DNA of 14,371 nt from CAZHYM01 sp964536785 (GTDB lineage: Bacteria > Patescibacteriota > Saccharimonadia > Saccharimonadales > Saccharimonadaceae). The notes under the pieces were generated by a model that ran no database searches, was not told the DNA's origin, and worked only from the letters and a program-made list of their open reading frames with translations. Numbering within the stretch: position 1 is the stretch's first letter; each line of letters opens with the position of its first letter. The position numbers and the translations under genes were made by a program. Shown one piece after another: positions 1-6,931 of this stretch. The stretch covers positions 1 to 14,371 of the forward strand of contig CAZHYM010000013.1 in assembly GCA_964536785.1 (NCBI GenBank). The letters run 5' to 3'.

Positions 1-30
1 TTCATTCATGCTATATATTTTATCAGAAAA

Positions 31-54
31 AAGCACCTCAGGTCAGAAGTGCTT
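31..54 (-). terminator. Terminator-like hairpin at left edge
   Basis: Arms AAGCAC (31-36) and GTGCTT (49-54) form a 6-bp stem. A further two pairs (38-39 with 46-47) are possible across one mismatch. A run of A lies at 27-32, so read on the minus strand the stem is followed by a T-run, as in an intrinsic terminator. No minus-strand gene lies just to the right, so it may instead end a plus-strand gene left of the window, for which the T-tract is poor. The function is therefore uncertain. Confidence 0.35.
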
Positions 55-110
55 AATTTATTAATATACTAACATTATATCACTAAATCACTGTATAGTC
101 AATAAAGGTG

Positions 111-116
111 TATAAT
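111..116 (+). promoter_or_regulatory. -10 element of queA (probably leaderless)
   Basis: A perfect TATAAT lies at 111-116, with seven bases between it and the ATG at 124. Transcription would start at or next to the A of the start codon. There is no Shine-Dalgarno and no convincing -35 (TCACTG at 88-93 is poor). The preceding AATAAAGGTG is shared with the promoter at 1245. Confidence 0.6.
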
Positions 117-123
117 AGCTAGG

Positions 124-1185
124 ATGAAAATAAGCGATTTTAACTATGTCTTGCCCGAGAATTTGATTGCTGATAAACCGCCAAAAGTCCGAGGCACTTC
201 AGGATTGTTGGTTTTAGACAGGCGTGATCAGACAATTGCAAAGCGAAGATATTTTGATATGGTCGAAGAGCTAGTGGCCGGAGATGTATTAGTTATTAAT
301 CAGACTAAAGTGATTAAAGCTCGTCTGCACGCCAAAAAAGAATCAGGTGTGGTGCGAGAACTTGTGGTGGTTGAAAATCACGGTAATGATGATGATTGGT
401 TTACACATAAAGTAATTTATCGTGGAAAAATTAAAGTCGGCGAAAAACTATCGGTTGGTGGTTATCAGTTAGATGTCGTGGAGATAATCGGTGATGGTTT
501 AGCGTTGGTTAGATCTAGCGCTAATCTGCTTACTGTCTGTGATGAGTTAGGCGAACCTCCTTTGCCGCCGTATATGAACCGGCGAGCTACAAAGAGCGAC
601 ATTAAACGTTACCAGACGGTTTTTGCTAAAGACTCTGGCTCTGTCGCCGCCCCCACTGCCAGTTTGAATATGACTGAAGAATTGCTGACTAAGCTACGTG
701 CGAAAGGTATCGAGGTGGCTTATTTAACATTGCATGTTGGACTCGGGACTTTTCTGCCAATTAGAACAGATAATTTGGAAGATCATAAAATGCATAAGGA
801 ATATTTTGAAATTCCGCAGAGTACAATCGCTCGGATTTATGATGCCAAACGAAGAAATCGGCGCGTTGTTGCATTAGGCACAACCGTCACTAGAACCCTA
901 GAATATGCAAATGATGAGATTATGGCCATGGGCCAAAAGCTAGCTGACGATCCTGAGCACACCTCGAGAGATAAGCTTATTGGTGAAGCTGATATATTTA
1001 TATATCCAGGTTACGAATTTAAAGTTGTTGACGTTATGATAACAAATTTCCACGCACCAAAAAGTACAGTTCTGATGATGGCGTCCAGTTTTGCTGGTTG
1101 GGATTTCTTAAAATCAGCCTATCAATACGCAATCGATGAAGAGATGAAGTTTCTAAGTTACGGCGATTCAATGTTAATTAAATAA
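124..1185 (+). CDS. queA: S-adenosylmethionine:tRNA ribosyltransferase-isomerase QueA
   Basis: QueA transfers and isomerises the ribosyl group of SAM onto preQ1 at position 34 of tRNA, giving epoxyqueuosine. It works in the cytoplasm just after Tgt. The 353 residues span the whole family length. Visible signatures are PPLPPYMNR (145-153), RYQTVFAKDSGSVAAPTA (162-179), LHVGLGTF (203-210), EDHKMHKEY (219-227), the GTT.TRTLE block and TNFHAPKST near the C-terminus. Several positions usually invariant differ: the expected AGLHFT reads ASLNMT (conserved His to Asn182), SRLLV reads SGLLV, and LNDTKVI reads INQTKVI. The family call is secure, but full activity is not assured. The start is the first ATG, placed at the expected transcription start. 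tgt lies two genes downstream. Confidence 0.95.
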   Translation: MKISDFNYVLPENLIADKPPKVRGTSGLLVLDRRDQTIAKRRYFDMVEELVAGDVLVINQTKVIKARLHAKKESGVVRELVVVENHGNDDDWFTHKVIYRGKIKVGEKLSVGGYQLDVVEIIGDGLALVRSSANLLTVCDELGEPPLPPYMNRRATKSDIKRYQTVFAKDSGSVAAPTASLNMTEELLTKLRAKGIEVAYLTLHVGLGTFLPIRTDNLEDHKMHKEYFEIPQSTIARIYDAKRRNRRVVALGTTVTRTLEYANDEIMAMGQKLADDPEHTSRDKLIGEADIFIYPGYEFKVVDVMITNFHAPKSTVLMMASSFAGWDFLKSAYQYAIDEEMKFLSYGDSMLIK

Positions 1186-1188
1186 TCT

Positions 1189-1217
1189 ATAGGCACTCGT
1201 CGTATTTGGTCGCCTAT
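1189..1217 (+). terminator. Weak hairpin after queA
   Basis: ATAGGC (1189-1194) can pair with GCCTAT (1212-1217) three bases after the queA stop, leaving a 17-nt loop. Only TTGGCTTTAATT follows, so the T-tract is weak. It may be a poor terminator or a 3-prime stabilising stem. Confidence 0.3.
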
Positions 1218-1244
1218 TGGCTTTAATTAGAGAGTTAATAAAGG

Positions 1245-1250
1245 TATAAT
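1245..1250 (+). promoter_or_regulatory. -10 element of the membrane protein-tgt unit
   Basis: TATAAT lies at 1245-1250, eleven bases before the ATG at 1262, with no Shine-Dalgarno between. The mRNA leader would be about five bases or none. The upstream AATAAAGG matches that of the queA promoter exactly. Confidence 0.55.
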
Positions 1251-1261
1251 ATAATTACTGA

Positions 1262-1579
1262 ATGTTCAAGAAAAATAATTACCTCATCACGATTACTGCG
1301 ATTTATTTGGTTGCAGCTTTATTGATCTTTCGGAATAATTTTTTCGAGATATCAGAGGATGTCATCAGATTAAATGGATTGTGGCGTTTAATGATGATTT
1401 TGTATTATGTACTGATATATTTTATTCCTTTAGGAGCGCTTGTCATTTTCGCGTTATTCATATCGAGTGCTTATACCAGTATTGCCAATGATATGGGTGT
1501 TAATGTCGACAAATCTACTCCTAAATCTGAGCTGGCGTCAAAAGATGATGTGATCGAATCCCGTGATGAACGAATTTAA
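1262..1579 (+). CDS. Small two-helix membrane protein, unknown function
   Basis: I do not recognise this 105-residue protein. It has a short basic N-terminus (MFKKNN), a hydrophobic helix at about 7-24, a linker of about 20 residues, a second longer hydrophobic segment at about 42-71, and a charged polar tail rich in Asp, Glu, Lys and Ser. By the positive-inside rule both ends probably face the cytoplasm. Its 3-prime end overlaps the start of tgt, so the two are cotranscribed and probably translationally coupled. A -10 element eleven bases upstream and the long open frame support it as real. A role linked to tgt, such as uptake of a queuosine precursor, cannot be argued from two helices alone. 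Confidence 0.75.
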   Translation: MFKKNNYLITITAIYLVAALLIFRNNFFEISEDVIRLNGLWRLMMILYYVLIYFIPLGALVIFALFISSAYTSIANDMGVNVDKSTPKSELASKDDVIESRDERI

Positions 1580-2759
1580 ATTTGAGATTCAAAAAGAAAT
1601 TCCTGAATCTTTGGCGCGGGTAGGAATAATTAAAACACCTCATGGCGATATTGAGACGCCAGCTTTTATCGTGGCTTCAACGAAAGCGACGGTTAAGGCT
1701 ATGACTCCAGAAATGGTTAAAGATCTAGGCGGACAAGCAGTTTTGTCTAACACGTATCACCTTATGTTACAGCCCGGAGAAGAAATCGTTGACCAAGCTG
1801 GCGGTTTGGCTAAATTTATGAATTGGAACGGCCCGAGTTTTACAGATAGCGGCGGTTTTCAAGTTTTTTCGCTAGGTATGGCTTATGACAAAGGGTTGGA
1901 TAAAACTATAAAAAATGATGCCAAGCCTTCAAAAAATCAGTTAGCAAAAGTTGATGATGATGGCGTTACTTTTAAGTCTCATTTGGATGGCTCAATGATC
2001 AGAATGACTCCGGAAAGTTCAATGCAAATCCAGCACAAGATTGGATCTGACATTCATATGGCTTTTGATGAATTAACATCACCTACCGCCGGTAGAGAAT
2101 ATGTTGAAAAAGCGATGAATCGAACTCACGAATGGGCAAAACGATGTTTAGCTGAACACGAAAAGTTAAATCATAAACATGTGGCCGCATCACAGCCTTT
2201 GCAAGCTTTGTACGGTGTCGTGCAAGGTGCTCATGAGCCTGATTTAAGAGCAAAATCGGCCTCAGTGCTTGGCGATTTGCCTTTTGACGGGTATGGAATT
2301 GGTGGGGTTTTTGTCCCCGAGGAGATTCCGAATTATGTCAAAATCGTTAATCAAATTTTACCTAGAAATAAACCTCGCCACCTGCTTGGCATGGGTTCAC
2401 AGCCACTCGATATATTTCTAGGGGTTGAGAACGGAATCGATACATTTGATTGTGTTGCGCCGACACGTCAAGCTCGAAACGGCGCTTTATATACTTACGA
2501 TGGACGGGCTAATATCAGAAATTCGCAGTATAAAACTGATTTTTCACCAATCGATTCTGAATGCAGTTGCTACACTTGTCGCAATTATACACGGGCCTAT
2601 ATCAATCATTTATTTAGAGCCAATGAAATTTTAGCTTCGACACTAGCAAGTATCCATAATGAATATTTCGTCGTCAATCTGACTAAACAAATTCGTAGGT
2701 CGCTCATTAACGGCAACTATGAGTCTTTTAAAGAGCAATTTCTAAAGAGATACTATTAG
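1566..2759 (+). CDS. tgt: tRNA-guanine transglycosylase (Tgt)
   Basis: Tgt swaps guanine 34 for preQ1 in tRNAs with GUN anticodons (Asp, Asn, His, Tyr); QueA acts next. Counting from the ATG at 1566 (397 residues), TDSGGFQVFS (93-102) holds the general-base Asp94. IDTFDCVAPTRQARNG (291-306) holds the nucleophile Asp. CSCYTC (333, 335, 338) with His364 forms the zinc site. There is an extra stretch of about 20-25 residues at about 107-131, before VTFKSHLDGS. The substrate-recognition loop reads GGVFVPEE (247-253) where preQ1-specific enzymes have GGLAVGE, and VQGG reads VQGA. A GTG at 1563 is an alternative start; either one overlaps the preceding gene, and no Shine-Dalgarno is visible. Confidence 0.95.
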   Translation: MNEFKFEIQKEIPESLARVGIIKTPHGDIETPAFIVASTKATVKAMTPEMVKDLGGQAVLSNTYHLMLQPGEEIVDQAGGLAKFMNWNGPSFTDSGGFQVFSLGMAYDKGLDKTIKNDAKPSKNQLAKVDDDGVTFKSHLDGSMIRMTPESSMQIQHKIGSDIHMAFDELTSPTAGREYVEKAMNRTHEWAKRCLAEHEKLNHKHVAASQPLQALYGVVQGAHEPDLRAKSASVLGDLPFDGYGIGGVFVPEEIPNYVKIVNQILPRNKPRHLLGMGSQPLDIFLGVENGIDTFDCVAPTRQARNGALYTYDGRANIRNSQYKTDFSPIDSECSCYTCRNYTRAYINHLFRANEILASTLASIHNEYFVVNLTKQIRRSLINGNYESFKEQFLKRYY

Positions 2760-2779
2760 CTTTTATTGCAAAATTATTG

Positions 2780-2785
2780 TAGAAT
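2780..2785 (+). promoter_or_regulatory. -10 element of the PerM-family gene
   Basis: TAGAAT at 2780-2785 lies six bases before the ATG at 2792 and follows the tgt stop by about 20 bases. No Shine-Dalgarno or good -35 is present. The spacing predicts a leaderless transcript. Confidence 0.45.
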
Positions 2786-2791
2786 TAATTT

Positions 2792-3880
2792 ATGAATAGA
2801 TTAGAAATTGACAACAAAACGATTATTAGATTTTGGCTGGTCCCAGTGGGCATAATTGCAATCACCGCCTTGCTATATTGGGTACGCCACGGATTGGTAT
2901 TAATTGCAGCGGCGGTCTTTGTGGCGATTGCGATAAATCCTCTTATAAACCTATTGGCTCGTCAATTAAAAATCAAGCGCGGGCTGTCAAGCATCCTATC
3001 TTTTTCGATCATAGTAATGTCTCTGACGATTTTAGGATTTTTGATCGTTCCAAGCATAGTAGACCAGACGGTTAATTTTGCTAAAATTTTACCTGATGAG
3101 TTAACTGATAGAATTGAAAACTTCGCGAACCCTGATGGAATCTTTGCAAATCAAGAAATCAAAACAATTACTGAGGAAATTGTAAAGTCAATCGACGAAA
3201 ATAAGGAAAAATGGGCTGGAAATGTTGGATCAAAATTGTTTTCAGGCGTGAATTCAGTGATGGCTTTTATGAGTGCTTCTTTTGTGGTATTTTTCTTAGC
3301 CTTATTAATGGCCATAGATGCCCCTAAATTGAAGCGCGAGTTTTGGGATTTGTATCCAGAGGGGACCACCAAAAAAACTCATCAAAAAGTTGTCGGTAGA
3401 ATAATCAAAGTTGTAAATGGTTTTGTTGGCGGTCAACTAACGATAGCTTTAATTTCTGGAAGTGCTACCAGCGTTGCCGTGTTTGTAATCAGTTTAATTT
3501 TCAAAGAGATACCCTCTGGTTTGTCGGCTCCGATTGGTCTAATTGTTGGTTTATTTGGTCTAATCCCTGTTATAGGCGCTACGATTGGAGCGGTAATTGG
3601 AGCGCTGATGATGACTTTTTACAGCCCAATAGCCGGCGCTATATTCCTCGTCTACTGTATGATCTATCAACAAGTTGAGAATAGCGTCATCGTCCCAGCT
3701 ATTCAATCAAAAACTATCGAGCTAAGTCCGCTAGTTGTACTGATCGCGGTAACTATAGGTCTCTATGTTTCAGGTATCGCAGGAGGTTTGATAGCGATTC
3801 CTATTGCCGGAAGCCTGAAAGTCATAATTGAAGAGCTTGTCATCAACTCAAGATTTATTCCAAAGAAACTTCGAAGCTAA
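2792..3880 (+). CDS. AI-2E / PerM family membrane transporter
   Basis: A 362-residue integral membrane protein of the AI-2E transporter (PerM/YdiK/TqsA) family, which exports small molecules or acts as an ion antiporter in different members. Hydrophobic helices lie at about 13-30, 34-54 and 66-90, and in pairs or triplets from 150 onward. The polar stretch at about 91-148 is the usual extracytoplasmic loop. The family C-terminal block is clear: LIPVIGATIGAVIGA (257-271), QQVENSVIVPAI (293-304), LSPLVVLIAVTIG (311-323) and AGGLIAIPIAG (330-340). The substrate cannot be inferred. It is the last gene of the plus-strand block, and its stop abuts the cysS stop on the other strand. Confidence 0.9.
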   Translation: MNRLEIDNKTIIRFWLVPVGIIAITALLYWVRHGLVLIAAAVFVAIAINPLINLLARQLKIKRGLSSILSFSIIVMSLTILGFLIVPSIVDQTVNFAKILPDELTDRIENFANPDGIFANQEIKTITEEIVKSIDENKEKWAGNVGSKLFSGVNSVMAFMSASFVVFFLALLMAIDAPKLKREFWDLYPEGTTKKTHQKVVGRIIKVVNGFVGGQLTIALISGSATSVAVFVISLIFKEIPSGLSAPIGLIVGLFGLIPVIGATIGAVIGALMMTFYSPIAGAIFLVYCMIYQQVENSVIVPAIQSKTIELSPLVVLIAVTIGLYVSGIAGGLIAIPIAGSLKVIIEELVINSRFIPKKLRS

Positions 3881-3902
3881 TTATTTATAATACCAATAGC
3901 TT
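3874..3902. terminator. Imperfect hairpin across two convergent stop codons
   Basis: AAGCTA (3874-3879) can pair with TAGCTT (3897-3902), with an inner TTAT/ATAA stem at 3881-3890. The structure covers the stop codons of both converging genes, which have no intergenic space. It lacks strong G+C pairs and a clear T-run, so its use as a bidirectional terminator is speculative. Confidence 0.25.
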
Positions 3903-5323
3903 GAGTCTTGCCGGTCGTCAATTAGCACGCCGGCCTTGTCTAGATCTGCTCTTAGCTTATCAGATTTAGCCCAATCTTTAGTCTGCCGAGCAAATCGTCT
4001 CTTTTGGATTGTTTGTTTTAGCTCATCCGAAATATCAGGCGTGCTTGCTAACAAATTCAGGCCAAGTAGACTGTCAATAAATTGCAAAAACTCATCAAAG
4101 GAACGCTTTTTGAGATTCGTCAAGGACATTTTACCAGAATCAATTTTGTCAAAGGCTTTGTCGATAGAGGCTAGTATTTTTGGTGTGTCTAGGTTCTCAT
4201 TTGCTAGCTCTAGCAGATGTTGTTTAACTGCTAAAAAGTTCATTGACTTGGCTTTGTCTTCAATAATTCCGTCGAAAATTTGATGGCGTAAGCAAGCTAT
4301 TTTTTTCCATTTTGCTAATCTATTTTTTGCACTTACTAAGTTTTCGAATGAGAAATTGCCTTCAGTCTGAAAATGACTTTGCAAGACAAAGAGTTTAAAA
4401 TCCATCGGAGTGAAGCCTTTGTCTTTGAGATCGTTTAATGTGTAGCCATTGCCGAGGCTTTTTGAAATTTTGCCGCCGTCGATTTTTAAGTGGTTGTTGT
4501 GGACCCAGAATTGAGATACTGGTTTGTGGGTAATTGGCTCCATTTGGGCTATTTCATTAATATGATGGACTGGAATATGGTCGATTCCCCCAGTGTGAAT
4601 ATCGATCTGTTCCCCTAGCTCTTTACAGATAATCGCACTGCACTCAATGTGCCAACCTGGAAAGCCCATAGTGGGTATCCCAGCTGGGTTGTCCATAATC
4701 ATGGCTGGCGTTGGCCATTCCATGTCACGTTTAGTGTCCGAAAATTTCCATAAAGCGAAGTCGGTGACGTTGCGCTTTTGTTGATTAAAATCAACTCTTG
4801 CGCCAGCTTTTAGTTTTTCTATATCAAGACGTGCCATCTGGCCATAGTCTTTAACTTTAGAAGTATCAAGATATATGCCGTCATCAATTTGATAAGTAAG
4901 GCCTAAATCTTTGAGTTTCTGAATTATATCAGTTTGCTCTTTAATGTAGTTTGTGGCTCTCGGAAAATCTATTGGCTTTATTAGATTTAACTCATTAAAC
5001 CCTGTCATGAATTCATTGATGTAAGTTTCTGCAACAGTCCAGGCTGTTTTGTTATCGCGCTTCGCGGTTTTTTGCAGTTTGTCTTCACCCTCGTCTGCGT
5101 CTGACACGAGATGCCCAACGTCAGTTAGATTGATTATTCTCTTGGGCTCATAGCCGTCTAAGGTCAAAGCTCTGACTAATACATCCCAGTAAACATAGGC
5201 TGACCAGTTGCCAACGTGTGGCGTATCGTAAACCGTTGGGCCACAACTGTAAATTTTAACAATCGGAGGACTTAGCGGTTTTAATTCTTCGACTTTTCGC
5301 GTTAATGAGTTATAAAGTTTCAT
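3881..5323 (-). CDS. cysS: Cysteinyl-tRNA synthetase
   Basis: Class I aminoacyl-tRNA synthetase that charges tRNA-Cys. I chose the ATG at 5323 (480 residues, MKLYNSLTRKVEEL) because family members begin this way and AGAAAGG lies nine bases upstream. Longer in-frame starts exist at 5347 (ATG) and 5350 (TTG). The HIGH motif is HVGN (36-39) and the KMSKS motif is KISKS (285-289). Zinc ligands are Cys27, Cys228 (in GWHIECSA), a His of the 253-254 pair and Glu257. The usual HHENE reads HHINE, and about 12 extra residues precede GWHIECSA. The C-terminal part is all-helical, as in the family. The start overlaps the upstream DHH gene by 14 bases, implying coupled translation. Confidence 0.95.
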   Translation of the reverse strand: MKLYNSLTRKVEELKPLSPPIVKIYSCGPTVYDTPHVGNWSAYVYWDVLVRALTLDGYEPKRIINLTDVGHLVSDADEGEDKLQKTAKRDNKTAWTVAETYINEFMTGFNELNLIKPIDFPRATNYIKEQTDIIQKLKDLGLTYQIDDGIYLDTSKVKDYGQMARLDIEKLKAGARVDFNQQKRNVTDFALWKFSDTKRDMEWPTPAMIMDNPAGIPTMGFPGWHIECSAIICKELGEQIDIHTGGIDHIPVHHINEIAQMEPITHKPVSQFWVHNNHLKIDGGKISKSLGNGYTLNDLKDKGFTPMDFKLFVLQSHFQTEGNFSFENLVSAKNRLAKWKKIACLRHQIFDGIIEDKAKSMNFLAVKQHLLELANENLDTPKILASIDKAFDKIDSGKMSLTNLKKRSFDEFLQFIDSLLGLNLLASTPDISDELKQTIQKRRFARQTKDWAKSDKLRADLDKAGVLIDDRQDSSYWYYK

Positions 5324-6317
5324 CACTAAGCGCCTTTCTACACGCATCAATTATCTCAGGAAATATCTTATCGTATGATTCATAGGCCCTAAAGCCAGCA
5401 GCGTATTCGTGTCCTCCGCCACCAAAATACCCGGCAATTTGATTGGCAATAGGCTTATTTGTGCGGATTTTGCCAGTTAGTTTACCGTCGGGATAAGTTT
5501 TGATAGCTAGGGCTATTACGACTCCCTCGACTAATCGCATCTCGTCCAGCACAAGCATGCTAGGGTTATACTTATCTGAATATTCTCTAATGTCATCAAA
5601 AGATATTTCAACTAGTGCGAGCTTTCCGTCTAGCTCGTACTTAATCCTGCTGATTAGTTCGCCTTTAAAAGCTAAAATTTCTTGGCTTTTTTTTGATAAT
5701 TCTCTCCTGGCGTCTTCGATTGATGTAATGTTGGCTCCGGCTTTCATTAGATCAGCTGCGATTAAATAAAGTTCGTATGTTACATTTGCAGTTGTCATGC
5801 CGAGGGTATCTGAAGAAATTGAAGCTAATAAATTTGTGGCAATTGATTTGTCAATCTGCCAGTCGATATCTTTGGCTATATAATATAGCAGTTCAGCGGT
5901 TGAAGTGGTTGGCATGATAATGTCCAGCGACTTAAAATCTAAATCTGGCTTTACATCTGAGTGATGATCTATAACAATTACTGGTTTAGTGTGTAAAAAG
6001 TTATTAATAATCGGGTCTTTGAGGAGCTTGCTTAATAAGACTTTGCTAGCCGTGTCAACGATTATTGCTAAATCAGCCTTATAATCAAACTCATTAGTAA
6101 CTCTATCCCAACCTTCAAAATATCTAATATAACCGGGTAGATTAACTGGGCAATAAAGATAAACTTTTTTACCAAGGTTAGTTAGTAGGCCTTCTAGTGC
6201 TAAACTGCTACCTAGAGAGTCTCCATCTGGATTCTCTGCCTGAATTACCACAATTTTATGTGCTTGGGCAACTAAATTGTGCATATCACTAATTTTTGAT
6301 TTAGGTAAATCGATCAT
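5310..6317 (-). CDS. nrnA: DHH/DHHA1 phosphoesterase, NrnA-like
   Basis: A 335-residue member of the DHH superfamily. The closest type is NrnA, which degrades nanoRNA and dephosphorylates pAp in the cytoplasm. Motif I is NPDGDSLGS (29-37), motif II includes Asp88 (IIVDTA), motif III is VIDHHSD (115-121), and the DHHA1 domain ends with FGGGGHEYAAGFR (298-310). The His that usually stands three residues before the Pro-Asp of motif I (HxxPDxD) is Ala27 here. The rest of the metal site is present. The ATG overlaps the recR stop as ATGA, and AAGGA lies about nine bases upstream. c-di-NMP phosphodiesterases share the fold, but there are no PAS/GGDEF domains, so NrnA is the better call. Confidence 0.85.
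   Translation of the reverse strand: MIDLPKSKISDMHNLVAQAHKIVVIQAENPDGDSLGSSLALEGLLTNLGKKVYLYCPVNLPGYIRYFEGWDRVTNEFDYKADLAIIVDTASKVLLSKLLKDPIINNFLHTKPVIVIDHHSDVKPDLDFKSLDIIMPTTSTAELLYYIAKDIDWQIDKSIATNLLASISSDTLGMTTANVTYELYLIAADLMKAGANITSIEDARRELSKKSQEILAFKGELISRIKYELDGKLALVEISFDDIREYSDKYNPSMLVLDEMRLVEGVVIALAIKTYPDGKLTGKIRTNKPIANQIAGYFGGGGHEYAAGFRAYESYDKIFPEIIDACRKALSDETL
5333..5339 (-). promoter_or_regulatory. Ribosome binding site that fixes the cysS start
   Basis: AGAAAGG on the minus strand, nine bases before the ATG at 5323 and inside the end of the DHH gene. It favours this start over the upstream ATG (5347) and TTG (5350), neither of which has such a sequence. Confidence 0.65.
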
Positions 6318-6931
6318 AGTTTCTTTCTTCCTTCGAGCGCATGGCCTAGAGTAATCTGATCGGCGTATTCAAGATCCGTGCCAATCGGGATTCCTCTAGC
6401 TAGGCGTGTTATTTCAACTTCGATGCTCTGCTCATTTATCTGCTTTTGTATGTATAGAGCAGTTGATTCGCCCTCCACACTAGCGTTGGTGGCAATTATG
6501 AGTTCCTTGACTTTGTCTTTTTGCAACCTGCTAAGTAGCTCATTTATGTGAAGTTTGTCTGGGCCTATGCCATCGACGGGTGATATTGTTCCTCCTAGAA
6601 CATGATAGGTGCCATTGTATTTGCCGGTTTTCTCAATTGAGACCACGTCTAGAGGCTCCTCTACAAGTGCAACTATTGTCTTATCACGGCCGGGACTAGA
6701 GTATAGGTCTGAAACCTCTTCATCGACGCCGATTAGAGCAAAAGTCGTAGGGCATTCTTTAACATTTGCTTTTAGATTTGCGATAGCTTCAGCCAAGTTT
6801 TGGTTTAATTTATCTTGATTTTTTAGCAAAAAATAAGCGTATCTCTCGGCAGTTCTTAATCCAACTCCAGGTAGATAACCTAATCTGTCGATTAGGTCAT
6901 TAAGCGGCCTGGGAAGGAGCTGGCTTGACAT
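6314..6931 (-). CDS. recR: Recombination mediator RecR (zinc ligands lost)
   Basis: RecR works with RecO and RecF to load RecA at gaps. The 205 residues show the helix-hairpin-helix LPGVGLRTAERYAYFLL (20-36), a Toprim domain (VALVEEPLDV at 87-96, TNASVEGESTALYI at 148-161) and the C-terminal TRLARGIPIGTDLEYAD (175-191) with GHALEGR. The C4 zinc finger between the HhH and Toprim domains keeps only Cys60. The other three ligand positions are Thr63, Ser74 and Tyr77, with the CxxC-type spacing still recognisable. The gene starts directly after the ybaB stop (TAAATG) and overlaps the DHH gene by four bases. The stop is TGA, which shows the standard code. Confidence 0.95.
   Translation of the reverse strand: MSSQLLPRPLNDLIDRLGYLPGVGLRTAERYAYFLLKNQDKLNQNLAEAIANLKANVKECPTTFALIGVDEEVSDLYSSPGRDKTIVALVEEPLDVVSIEKTGKYNGTYHVLGGTISPVDGIGPDKLHINELLSRLQKDKVKELIIATNASVEGESTALYIQKQINEQSIEVEITRLARGIPIGTDLEYADQITLGHALEGRKKL

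Noticed and set aside
1..123. preQ1 riboswitch upstream of queA
   Set aside because: No C-rich loop pseudoknot pattern, and the -10 element is so close to the ATG that there is no room for a leader RNA.
3936..4283. Plus-strand open frame of 115 codons inside cysS
   Set aside because: Lies antisense to a secure synthetase gene; Ser-rich low-complexity product and no start signals.
5324..5350. Longer cysS start at 5347 (ATG) or 5350 (TTG)
   Set aside because: Adds residues absent from the family N-terminus and lacks a ribosome site, while the ATG at 5323 has AGAAAGG.
6314..6316. UGA recoded as glycine, as in some CPR phyla
   Set aside because: TGA ends recR at the expected length and overlaps the next start as ATGA; no conserved gene here has an internal TGA.
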